A DNA stretch of 64,000 nucleotides from NCBI RefSeq assembly GCF_000002995.4, contig NW_025062478.1:3138001-3202000 (forward strand), given 5' to 3'. This document shows positions 12,911 to 23,971 of the stretch, piece by piece (the stretch's first letter is position 1; every line of letters begins with the position of its first letter). The translations under genes and the position numbers were made by a program. This DNA comes from Brugia malayi. Lineage: Eukaryota > Nematoda > Chromadorea > Rhabditida > Onchocercidae. The notes beneath the pieces are model-generated. The model ran no database searches, was not told the DNA's origin, and saw only the letters and a list, made by a program, of their open reading frames with translations.

Positions 12911-14010
12911 ATCACTGACTGATATAAGTCAAATGTAATTTGTAATGAATGACAATGCTAACGTATTACTTAGTGATTATAATTTAAGAGATGGAGAAAA
13001 GCTTGCATGCTCTTGTGAAAGTGTTAGCTATGTTGGCATGAAATAGGTGAAAGGTCACACAAAGTACGTCTATGATGAGATGAGTTTAATTAGTTTTAGA
13101 GAAGTTACCCTAAGAGAAAGACCAGATGAAGTTCGTCAGTCTTGCAAAGGCATCACTTTTGCGGGAAGGATATTCCAAACAAACATATGACACAAAGATT
13201 TAGAACCATCGTCCAAGTTTGCTAAGTTTAACAGATGAATTCCAGGATGAGAACATTTCTTCAAATACTGCTACCTTTCAAAGTTGTAATTTAAAACAGC
13301 GGTTAGTGGTTAAAGAGAAGAGATGCACTTAACGAATAATTGACAATATGTGTGACACTCAGAGAAATTAAGCACAAACAAAATGCATTACTGTGAAGAG
13401 AAGAAAATAGAAATAAGTTAGTAAAACTTATAAAACGAATCTAAATTGATGTAATTTTCAATTTATGAACTTGTGAAAGTTATTTTCGAATTTTTTCCAT
13501 CTCTAAGGATACTTTTACATGATAAAACTTACTTTCTAAAGTCTCAGAGATTTTGGCAATCACTGAAAACTAATGAACTGAATATTTTCAGTTATCGAAA
13601 CTAAAAATCTTTAATGATTGCAAAACTGATGTCCCAAAAGAACTGTGACAGTTCAATTCTATAATTGAAGCAATCGATTTGTCCTTTAATCTTTTGCCAA
13701 GCAGTGATGTTTTGGTCACATACATTAAAAAAATTTGTGATAAGCACAAGCATTGCTGATAAGATTCGTTTTCTTCTTATATTGGTAACTTTTTTTTGTC
13801 TTTCTCAGTATTTTATGTCTTTCTGTCATTTATTATTGTTCTTTTCATAACTTTTATTCTGAACATAATTCAAAAAATTTGCGTATTTCTATTTAAGAAT
13901 GAATTTGTCATTGTGCATTCGTTGACATTTTTTTTTTTGAAATATTTGAATAAACTGATTTTTGACAAGTGGGAAAGATCTGTTAACCATTGGTCATTTC
14001 AGATCAAAAA
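12911..14010. other. Intergenic region upstream of the acyltransferase gene
   Basis: Parts near 12960-13260 are slightly richer in GC and may be more of the decayed LINE, but I found no clear anchors. A plus-strand frame at about 13047-13190 is open for some 46 codons with no recognisable feature. The hydrophobic frames at 13665-14014 lack splice support. Confidence 0.4.
13993..14002 (+). promoter_or_regulatory. 3' splice acceptor 8 bases before the acyltransferase start
   Basis: GTCATTTCAG precedes ATCAAAAA and the ATG at 14011. It is a candidate trans-splice (spliced leader) or 5' UTR intron acceptor, and it supports this ATG as the start. Confidence 0.5.
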
Positions 14011-17000
14011 ATGAGGTCGTTCGAGTTGTCCATAATCAATTTCTTATTATTGCCTTTAGTTGCTTCAGAAATCGATAGATACAGGATGAAATATTTTGGT
14101 TCAATTTCAAATAATACTCTTAGGTTACAGGAAAAATACCTGAAAACAAGTGTTAGTCTTATTTCAATTTAAGCTCAGGTGTAAATTTGAAATGTATTTA
14201 ATTAAATGAAAGATAACTTATCTTATCAGTAAAAACTATCATTTACTTTAACTATTAATATCACTGCAATCAATAATAAATTGTGCATTAGCAAAATTTC
14301 TTTCATTCTTAGAATACACAATTATTTCTATCGTTGCATGGGATATTGCCTAATTTTGCAATGGAAAATTTAATTAGACTAATGGATAGCAAAATGGATC
14401 AGTTGATGAATTATATCGATGAACTTGATATCACTGAAGGTTTTTGATTAAACTTTGCACACAAATTAATTTTTTTTTTAAAGTCCAAAAGACTGAAAAA
14501 TTCAAATTTGAAAAAAAATGAAACATTTTGGTATCACTTTGGAAATGATTCGTTACTTTTTATTGAAAGAATGAATAGTTTAAAAAGTGAAATATTTTCA
14601 GATTGCAAAGTGGACGTGAAACTATCACTACAAACTGTTGCAAATTTCATAAATGACAGCAAAATATCAGAATGGCAAAAATCCTATTTACAGAATGCAT
14701 TACTTCCGAGTTGATTTTAGCATTTCAATAATATAATTAATTATTATAAAGGATAGAATATGTGTTAGTAAAGTCATAAAAGTAAAGAAAAGAGAAAAGT
14801 AACTTTTGGAGAGTAATAAGTTGGACTAAGTTGGACATATCTGATAGTGCTGACACCAAAATTGCAGGAGCTGATAATATGATAATCATGAAAGTCAGAA
14901 AAAGTTGAGTAGATATAATAAGCTGATTGATCTTTTCTGTAGTACAGCCTATTTGAGCTTTCTCCTGCTAATATTTTACTTTGATTTTTTACCTTAACTT
15001 AGATTGTCACTATGTTTAATCTATTTATTTACCTTTTAGTGTTGTCTAATTGCATTACTCTACCTTATTATCGAGTGTCTTATCTCTAATAGAATATCTT
15101 ATCAACGAATAATTCATTGTTATGACAAATATCTGTAATATGACATGACATTAAACGATGAAATTTCAAAATTTGCAAAGTGCTCAAAGTTACGTAAGTT
15201 TCAAAAGTCAAAGTGGTAGACGTCAAGTGTGCTTCACTACTTGCAGTGATTGATGCTAGTGCAAAATTACCGCCTTCGGGAATTCTTCGTGGTCATGTTA
15301 ATATATTTGGGCAGTATGAAGAGTGTATGTTAGCCAGACAGCAATTGCCGAATTCCACACGTACCATTACTGGCAGTTACGTAAGGTAAGTCACGTAAGT
15401 TACCTTTTATAGTATCACTTAGGGATTTACTTCTCCGTGTGAAGTTATAAACTTCCTTATGAAATGAAATTTTTATGTGCTTTTGCACTTTCAGCTTGTA
15501 ATTCCTTCTTTCCTCTATCATTTAACTTTCAGTAATTGTAAATAAAATCGACTTAATATTGAGTGAAAAGCATTTTTAGGATCTTTGTTGATAAAAAGTT
15601 AAGAAATTACAATGCAAAAGGCGCTTGCGAATTAAATCAATACAATATCGGTGATCCATCATTTGACGTATGCCTGCCTTCCTCATGTGACAACTACGAC
15701 ACGCTAATGACGCTAAGTCGTTCACGTATGTTTTGACTTGTTTTTTCTTTTTTCTTTGTAAATATTCAAAACTCCTTCCATTATGATGTTAAAGTCATTC
15801 CAATAATTAAAATGCTAAAATACAATTCACATTACTTATTTTATGAAATGCCTAATAAAATTTGGTTTCGTAACAAGAAAATAAGAGATTTATGTACTTT
15901 AATAAAAATAAAATAGGTTATAAAAAAAACTTTTCAAGAAGCTATCACAAATGTCAAAGCTTCAAGTTCTAAAATTTTGAGCTATTTAACAATGATAGCT
16001 CAATAACTTTTTGAAAAACATACTGCAAGATGGAAAGAAAGTAAGATGAAATTTTCAGGGTTTTTTTTTTCAAAATTTATTTCAGTGATTAAATTCAACG
16101 GTTCTACTCCTGTGTGTACTGTAAAACAGGCATCTGTTCGATTGAGACCTATCGACTACAAAACATGGATCGTATTGTATGTTTCTTAAAAAAATCTGCA
16201 ATTATTTTAAAAGCCATCACTTCTAACTGTCAGAAATAACGTGAAACAAACGTAGCAAGATGTATTCTCGAAGCGTAAGCAAATTATGCAAGTGCCAAAA
16301 GCCACGAATCAAACCATATGATTTTAATCATCGATAGATCTAATTAATGAGTGGTTTATAAGTGTCATTGATCAAAAACCATATGATTTAAATCAAAATT
16401 TAAATTTAAAGATTTAAATCATCGATAAATCTAACTAAATGATTGGTTTAAATGTGATATTATGATCACTTTTATAAATTGCATATCATTGTCGAAAAAT
16501 TCTGTTATTTTGAATGTCAGATTGCCTAATTTTAGTTATTTATGACTGTAAAATATGAACAAACATTTCAAAACTTTTTTTGTTTCTTATAATTTAAATG
16601 CTGATTTATTTTAAGAGCAATAATAGCATTTATTGGAGTAATAGCTATATTGGCAACTGCATGGGATTTGTTTACAAACTATTTTAATTCTGATTACTAT
16701 AAGTTGGCTTCAATCGAAACAAGTAATTCTGTTCATGTGACGATTGGATGAGTGTTTTCTTCATATATTAATGCAACTTAATCATATATTTTTTGAATTA
16801 TATCGTCATCAAGGGTTGTTATCAATGAAATAAAAACATATTCTGAATATTAGTAGAACTTAGCTAACAGGTGTTTATGAAATTAAATTCAAATGTAGCT
16901 CAAAGTTTATTTACAGCATGCTGGTTCCACTGCTTAATGGCATTTTCGGTGATCCGAAATACCAAGGATATATTCAACATCGAATCTACCAATAAACCAG

Positions 17001-19509
17001 GCCAAATAGGACCAATTCATTTTATGCGTTTCATTAGTATGGCATGGGTGATCTTTGGACATGCGACAAGTGGTTATATGATGCTAAGTTGTGAGTATAG
17101 CTTAACTCTGATCTACTTATAATAGTTATTTCTTACTGAACTTATTAAATATCGATTTTCAGCAAACATCTTAGACTGTAAGGAAACATTTAAAAATTTG
17201 TGGACGCAGTTTATGACTAACGCATTCTTTTCCGTTGATACATTCTTCTTCATGTCTGGTTTATTAGTATCGTATACTTGGTTCAAAGAATACCGAAAAG
17301 ACAAGAAGAAAGCAATGTCATCTACCACTTGGCTTATATTTTACATCCATCGAATAGTTCGGTATTCATTACTATATTTGTACAACAATGTCGTTTTTAC
17401 TATTAATTAATTTGATTGACTACGAGTGAAATGTAATGAATAAATCACAATAAGCTAAAATTAAAAATTCAGTCCTAACTGTTATATTTTCGAATACTTT
17501 TTTTTAAACTAATCAACTAGCTTTAAGTTCATTTTAATGGAGAAGACAATTAGCAAATTAATAATTTTTAGACTTTCGCCACCTTATTATATTGTGATAG
17601 CATTTTATTCGTTTGTATTTAAATCATTTTTGGTTAATATGCCAGTTATTTTAATGACACTTAATGATTATTGCGAGGAAAGTTGGTGGACCAATTTCTT
17701 ATATCTCAACAATTTTATTTATTACAATCGTCAAGTAAGTTCATTTGCTTCATGTGGTTCTGAGTATGGTAAGATTAACCTAAAATACCGATCAGGATTA
17801 AACGGATATTTGATAAGTGAAGAGAAGTATTTATTGATCGGATGAATAAATAATTGTGTATAAAACTATTTAGTGCTATTTGGTGACATGGTATCTGGCG
17901 ACTGATTTTCAAATTCACATTTTTGCACCAGCATTACTGATACCGTTAGCTCTGAAACCTATGCTTGGTTTCATTATAGCTGGTCTACTCTTACTACTTT
18001 CAACTGTTGCAAATTTGGTGACAGTGTACATGGAGTACTTTCCACCAACAGATTTCTATATAGGTGTCATGGATCCTAGAATGGGTCCATACAGGTTTAC
18101 TTTCAATTTGAAAATAATGGAATAAAAAATATCCAAAAGTTTCCTAATTTTTACTTAGAATCTTTGATTCGAAGTAATGATGTACTAATTGTAATTCAAA
18201 TATTCAGTGATTGCTTTTTTTTTTTGTCGGAAATATCATTGCAAACTAAAAATGACATTCAATTAAAAATAGAGAAATTAAATTTATGAGTAATTCTAAT
18301 AAATTAATCGCTGCTTTACTCGCTGCATACTTATTATTTTAGACGTTACTCACTTCTGATATATCAAGCACCTTGGATCCGATGCCAAGTTTATATTATA
18401 GGTATTCTAGTTGGCTACTTATTCCAGACTATAAAAACTCTCCACATATCAAAGGTTTAGAAAAATTTATAAAATTTATCATGTTTAAGTAGCACACAAT
18501 ATGATCAATTTCAACCATACAATGATTATTATTTCTAATTTTAATTACTTTAGTCATTTTAGTTAATTTCAAATTTTCAGCTAACAAATATTATTTGTTG
18601 GATCATTTCATTAACACTCGGTCTACTAGTGATAATGTCATTAAAAGATTGGATGGGCTATGATATCATGATGGATTTATCTGTGAGAGCCTTCTATTCT
18701 GCATTTAGCAAGCTTTTGTGGAGTTTATCTTTAGCTTATATTACAATCGCATGTTTTTACGGTTACGGAGGTAAGCATATCATATGATAAGTTTTTTTTT
18801 TTTTATTTATTACTCGTCAGGTTGTTCCTTAAAATGATTTCAGCTAACAAATATTATTTCTTGGATCAATTTAAAAAAAAAAAAAAAAAGAGAGCAAACC
18901 ACTTTGTGTTTTATTCGTTTCATCAGAATTAAATTTATCGATTATAAAATTAATTGTCTTATCTCTTCCACTTACAATTATATGAAATTATAATTAATCA
19001 GGGTTCAATTACAGGACCCATAAATGATTTCATGTCATTATCAGTATGGAAACCATTGGGTAGACTTACTTACTGCACTTATCTAACTCATTTAATTGTA
19101 TTGATATATATGCTATGTATAGGTGTTAATGCATTTAGCTTCTCGAGTATTACTCATACGGTATGTGATTACTTTATAACTTTTGAAAAGTTATCAACTT
19201 TGAAGAAGTTTATCGATTGATTTGCTACATGAGAGATTCTTTTTTATTTTCTGTATTATTTGTCACTGACATTTTGCAATGGGAATTTTTTTTCAGTTCA
19301 TTGTCTTTGCACTACCATGTTGTATCATTTCATGGTTCTTTGCATATTGGCTAAGTATTTTGTTTGAACTACCGATAAGTAAGTTGGAGATGATACTACT
19401 GGGCAGAATTCATGATAAAACAGTGCAAAGACAAACGATACGAGAAATACAAGCTGTGGAGCAAAATCATCCAATTATCAGTTGCTGGAAAAAATCGGAA
19501 GAATTATGA
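14011..19509 (+). CDS. NRF-6-like acyltransferase (NRF domain + acyltransferase 3), complete, 15 exons
   Basis: Multi-pass membrane protein of the nose-resistant-to-fluoxetine family; family members in C. elegans act in intestinal lipid and drug transport. Exons: 14011-14151, 14313-14439, 14602-14709, 15247-15385, 15580-15725, 16086-16176, 16616-16736, 16871-17090, 17163-17361, 17572-17734, 17874-18094, 18343-18454, 18581-18770, 19015-19160, 19297-19509; 2,337 nt, 778 residues, phases consistent. Residues 1-19 form a signal peptide (MRSFELSIINFLLLPLVAS). The NRF domain follows, with IDASAKLPPSGILRGH, GQYEECM and paired cysteines (CLPSSC). The acyltransferase-3 part has FMRFISMAWVIFGHA with the family histidine, FFMSGLL, YIHRIVR, the CYLVTWYLATDFQ helix and GRLTYCTYLTHL. 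It ends with a short basic tail. The exon 3 donor (GTTGAT) and exon 7 donor (GTGACG) are non-ideal and were set by phase. Confidence 0.88.
18834..18866 (+). repeat. Partial duplicate of the start of exon 13 inside the next intron
   Basis: ATTTCAGCTAACAAATATTA followed by TTTCTTGGATCA repeats, with few changes, the acceptor and first ~27 bases of exon 13 (from 18574). The copy lies about 260 bases downstream, in intron 13 of the acyltransferase gene. It then runs into a poly-A tract and has no donor that would make an exon. Confidence 0.85.
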
Positions 19510-19557
19510 AAAATGAATATTCTAAGATTCCTTTTGCTTTCTTCAATTCAGTACTAA

Positions 19558-19563
19558 AATAAA
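19558..19563 (+). terminator. Polyadenylation signal AATAAA
   Basis: The hexamer lies 49 bases after the stop codon of the acyltransferase gene, a usual nematode spacing. Confidence 0.6.
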
Positions 19564-20689
19564 AAATATCCAATATTTATAGACTGATTATTATTGCATA
19601 ACTCCGAATGATAAAACCGTATCAGAAACGAAAAACATCAAAATGATAAAATAGTGTTTAAATCAATAAACTTCTAACTATCATTTAGGAAATTGATATT
19701 TCATTTCTAAACAGTTGAGAGTTAATTTTGCAATGCATTGCTTATTTTGTTACTGTTAAATCATACAAATATTCAAAACTCTTTGAAATTCTTTCTCGTA
19801 CTATTTGTTAGAAATCTCTGATACACACTCTTGTGCCATTTTTCGAGTCTGCTCCTTCTGACTTGTTTTTTCCATGAATAGCTAATATTCTGAGCTTGTT
19901 TTGAGTTTATGACTGTCGCGCTGATATCGCGAGTAGCAAACAAGAAAAACAAGAAAGCAGTACTTTATTTTAAATCCCTTTTTTAAAACCAGACATCATC
20001 ACTGTTTTAAGTTTTATTTCACATTGCGCTAACAAAGAACGCTGAACCGATAGTGAACATACCAAAGACGCCATTTCTTGTGATCTTATAGCGTACAGTT
20101 CGATCCATCACATTCATTTATCTAAAATCCTTTAGATTAAATTTTTCTAAAATCCTTTGGAGTTGCAATATCTGATGTAGTCTCTGTATTTCCCTTCCTG
20201 TTACTGATATCGTCATTAAAATTGCCATTTAAATTGAGCTCGAGCTCGTTATTTTTGTTAAGCATTTCATGAATAAAGTTAGATATCCAAGTTTGAGACA
20301 TCAAGAAAACAGCCCTCTGTATTTTTTTTTTTTTGTTGTCAAAAAGAAATTGGTGACAATAGTTCTTCTATGCTAACTCTTGTTGATTTTTTGATCATTT
20401 TTGTATCGATGATAAAAACATCGTTCATTAGGTATGGGTTAACAATTTAACATTTCATCGTAGTATTGTTTTGTTTTTTTTTTTTTTTTTTTTTTTTTTT
20501 TTGTTAAAAACAAGTGCTATTCGGACTATTTCCATTCTTTATTTAAGTTTTCAGACATCGGTGATAATATATAGCGTTGATTTATGCTGTCTTTGAAATA
20601 AAATATATTTCCTTGGTTTTTAGATGTGACAAAAGTTGATGAACTGCATGAAGAAATAACCTATTCAATTGATTTTATAAAATGTCTTT
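19564..20689. other. Intergenic region next to the BEL/Pao fossil
   Basis: Mixed A/T-rich sequence with a long T run at about 20472-20502. Minus-strand stretches near 19800-20100 have short open frames and a higher GC content. They could be further decayed retrotransposon sequence, but no anchor motif was found. A dispersed 65-bp segment at 20619-20683 is listed separately. Confidence 0.4.
20619..20683 (+). repeat. 65-bp segment also present inverted at 32641-32706, bracketed by 33-bp direct repeats
   Basis: The segment beginning TTTAGATGTGACAAAAGTTG and ending CAATTGATTTTATAAA recurs in reverse complement at 32641-32706 with few differences. Here it is flanked by near-identical 33-bp direct repeats, 20589-20621 and 20684-20716 (GTCTTTGAAATAAA...). 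The second copy has no such flanks. Confidence 0.85.
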
Positions 20690-21962
20690 GAAATAAATTA
20701 TATTTCTTCGGTTTTCTTCAATCTTTTGCTATATGGCTTATTTGACAGACAACTTAGGGATGTTTTGACTTTTCTCAGGCATTTAATCTGCTACTTCAAG
20801 ATGGAGTAAATTTGACTTCGTCATCCCAATGATCTTTGCTGCAAAACAAATGAGCCTTCTCTTGACTGAAAGCTCGTCTGAACTTCCTTTCTTAATTTCT
20901 TTCGGAAGTCTGTTGTCATTTGATCCTTGCGGTTTTATTGTAACTAGAAGCCGAGGTTTCTGTTTTATTTTATCTGCTAGGATCTTTGATTTATGTTTGA
21001 CTTGAATTCTGATTTTCTTCCTTTCCTGTGATTAGTTTTTCGAGGAGCTGTCGAAATTTGATCGGAATTTGATTCCTCCTTTTGTTTATATACTTCATCA
21101 ACATCCGAACAGGCAATCTCCTTTCAATAATAACTTTGATGCTCTTCTGCTTTAGATTCTCGTCTATCCCTTTTAACTACCCAAGTATTCTCTCGATTGC
21201 TTCGACAGTTAGTTTCTTAGCTTTTTTTGTTGGTAGAATGCAGTTTTTTTTTTCTTCCTAGTGGCAAGTGATTTTCCAAATTTCTCTTTCACAACTTTTT
21301 TTATAAGTTTTAGTTTTCTGGAGCATTATCATATTTCTTGCATCTTCTCTTAGTCAAAAACATTAGATACTTCAGGAAATGCACTGCAATACAAAAAATT
21401 GCTCCAAAATTCTCTCTCTCTCTCTCTCTTTCTCTCTATAAATCCTATGTATCACTAGTGATAATTGAGATAAATTTAATGCTATGTGGGTAGCTAATTA
21501 GGATAGTTCTTGTTGACGGGTCAGCTTTTACTTCGTATTCCAGGATTGACCGTTGAGAGTTAACCTGATATTATTCCTATACACAGAATTATTTTAGCTT
21601 CTATACCGTCATTCATTTATCAAATTAAAAGTACCTTTGTCACTATCGATTATCTATGCGAATTTCTCCTTCTCTCCAAGAAGTCGTTATCATCCTGATA
21701 TATATTCTCCCAATCGATTCCCATATATAATTCGAAGCAGCTAATACTCTCCTCTTGTTATATACAGTCGGCATCTTCTGACAACTTTTGATCTGGTTGC
21801 TCTAGAAAATTTGTGATAAATAGTTTCATTTCCTTAATTTCATCCAGAAATTTCTTCAATTTCTTCTTTGCCAATTGCGCGCTTCTGACTATAGTGGCAG
21901 ACAACTCTGCTCGTGACAGCAATATTTTTTCGAGAATTTGTTTGGCTAATGATGAACTCCTT
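20690..21962 (-). pseudogene. Decayed BEL/Pao retrotransposon gag region
   Basis: Minus-strand fragments in the correct order for a nematode BEL/Pao gag. First comes an open stretch at 21962-21758 with AELSATIVRSAQLAKKKLKK and FLDEIKEMK. Then, with frameshifts, come KKVVKEKFGKSLATRK (about 21240-21300), TVEAIERILG, VIIERRLPVRMLMKY and KFRQLLEKLITGKEENQ. Last comes a zinc-knuckle-like CSKDHWDDE ... SSRLNA ... SHIAKD-RKPKK near 20700-20860. Stops and shifts are frequent, so no protein can be made. Family assignment rests on recognising the conserved IESKLP/KLREFLEKLI block and the C--C-HW-DEC knuckle typical of Pao gag. The matching pol was not found downstream. Confidence 0.75.
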
Positions 21963-23971
21963 TTAATGCAAACGAGTAGAGTGGAATAAAAACTTATTGC
22001 TTGACGTTATAAGAATTAATAAGTAGTATCAAATTCACAGATAGTTTGTAGCAGAGAAATTGGTTGAAATTTGGCGTAGATCAAAGATTGCTTCGGTGGA
22101 GCGGAACTACTGGAACGAATGAAATCGAATGCTGATGTCGTGAATTTCTAATATCGTAAAACTCTAAAATATTATGAAGATATTATGATGCGATGATTCT
22201 TTTGCAAACGAATTATATGGAAATGTTTGAATTCACATTTTCATTCGTAATCGCTCAAATATTTACATTTTAAATCCTTAAATCCTATGCTTCCAATCTG
22301 ATTTTTGTCACATTAGATTGTTTCCGATTTGATGTTCGTCACCTTAAATTATCCATCTCTTTTTTTCCTTTTTTATATCAAATTAACATTATTTGCTGTA
22401 TGATAATTCCTGAAATTTAACAAATGATTCAGCATGACCACTCTCATTTTAACTATATATACTTATGCAAACATTAAGTTAATACTAGTAGTAACCTATT
22501 TATCAAAAAATTTTCTACTATTCGTGTTTTAACTTTTTTAGCCAACTCATTTATTTTCTATTATAAGAAACTTAATTTTTTCATTCTGCTCTATCTGTTT
22601 CTATTTGTTAATAAAGACTTTGCAATATTTCTGCATTACTGCATGCTATCAATGTATACAACAAATTATCCATCTCAAAATCAAGCAATAAAGAAACCTC
22701 TTCTAAACTAATTGACTCTTACAAAAAACAAAAAAAAAAAAAAATCAACAGTGCCAAATCTCCGAAATAAATTCTCTGCAAAATATTTTATTTTTTTTTT
22801 TTTTTTGTCTTTCAAAATTAACTAACGTCAGACAGTAGGAATTACTTCTCATATAGTGATCGTTAATTTCCAACGGAATGAAATTTTAAATGAGTGGAAG
22901 AGATTATCAAATACAATATTTTATAGCACTGCGTTTCGACGGTACGCATTTAATTGCAATTTGGAAGTTTTTTGTTAATTGTAATAATACAATTTTAACT
23001 GAAATAATTGTCGATCTTAAGAATATTCAAATATAACAATCTTTAGTCTATAGATTTCTGTCTTGATAGATTTGAGCAAATTTTTTCCACATATAAAATC
23101 TCTTCTACTTTTCTGAAAGTATGTACTAATTTTTTATGCAGGATATTTTGAGTTATGCAGAATTATTTAAGAGAAATGCTAGTATTTATTTATTTATTTA
23201 AAGAAATTTTGCATTTAAAAAAAAAAAAAAATTTCAGCTATTATTAATTGTTTGTTGCCTTGAAGAAGCAAACAAATTTTGCATTTCTACTACTGAAAAT
23301 GATCTTTTAAAGGGTTTTATATAAAAAGTTTTATGTTTTGTGGGCAAAACTATAGCTGTAGCATATTTTCATTTTTTCTAATATTACAATAAAGTGATTC
23401 TTAATTGGTCAAACATTCCCATCAGTTATATGAGCCTGGAGATAATGTGATAACCATTGTTGAAAAGTTTGATTCAGACTAATGATATTGAGAAAATTGC
23501 GAAAATAAAACCTTAACTTGACAGTTGTACGTGTAAAAATTTTGGTTACTGTTAATTTTTGCAATATAATTTATTGCTCAATTTCAGTTTAATAAGCATA
23601 AATTTAAAATTAAAGCAACATATATGAAAAATATACTCTAATGCAATTTATTTGGCGTTCATAAAAATCTACATATCGAAAAAAATTCTGTGCAGATATT
23701 TTTCATAATTTTGCAATTATAATAAAAGTTCATTGTAAAACATAATTGCTGTTATAGAGAAGTTGATGATTATTTAGATCAAATACTTTGATCAGGAATT
23801 ACTGAAGCGAGAAATCATTGAAGAAGTTTATGTGAAAATTTTGAAAAAGAAATAAATAATGTGGCGTGTTGATATGTAATCGAATTTAGAGAAAATGAAT
23901 ATATAAAAATCAGATATCCCATAAGAAAAAGAAATCACTTATTGTTGATGCTGTAATTGTTTGAGAAATGG
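21963..23971. other. Intergenic region downstream of the mucin-like gene
   Basis: A/T-rich, with A or T runs near 22730, 22790 and 23219. No exon, RNA gene or clear element was found. A (TC)n microsatellite at 21414-21437 lies just before it, inside the BEL/Pao fossil. Confidence 0.5.

Noticed and set aside
13665..14014. Hydrophobic plus-strand frames before the acyltransferase
   Set aside because: Overlapping Phe/Leu-rich frames without splice support or family motifs; the gene's start is set by the TTTCAG at 14002 and the signal peptide.
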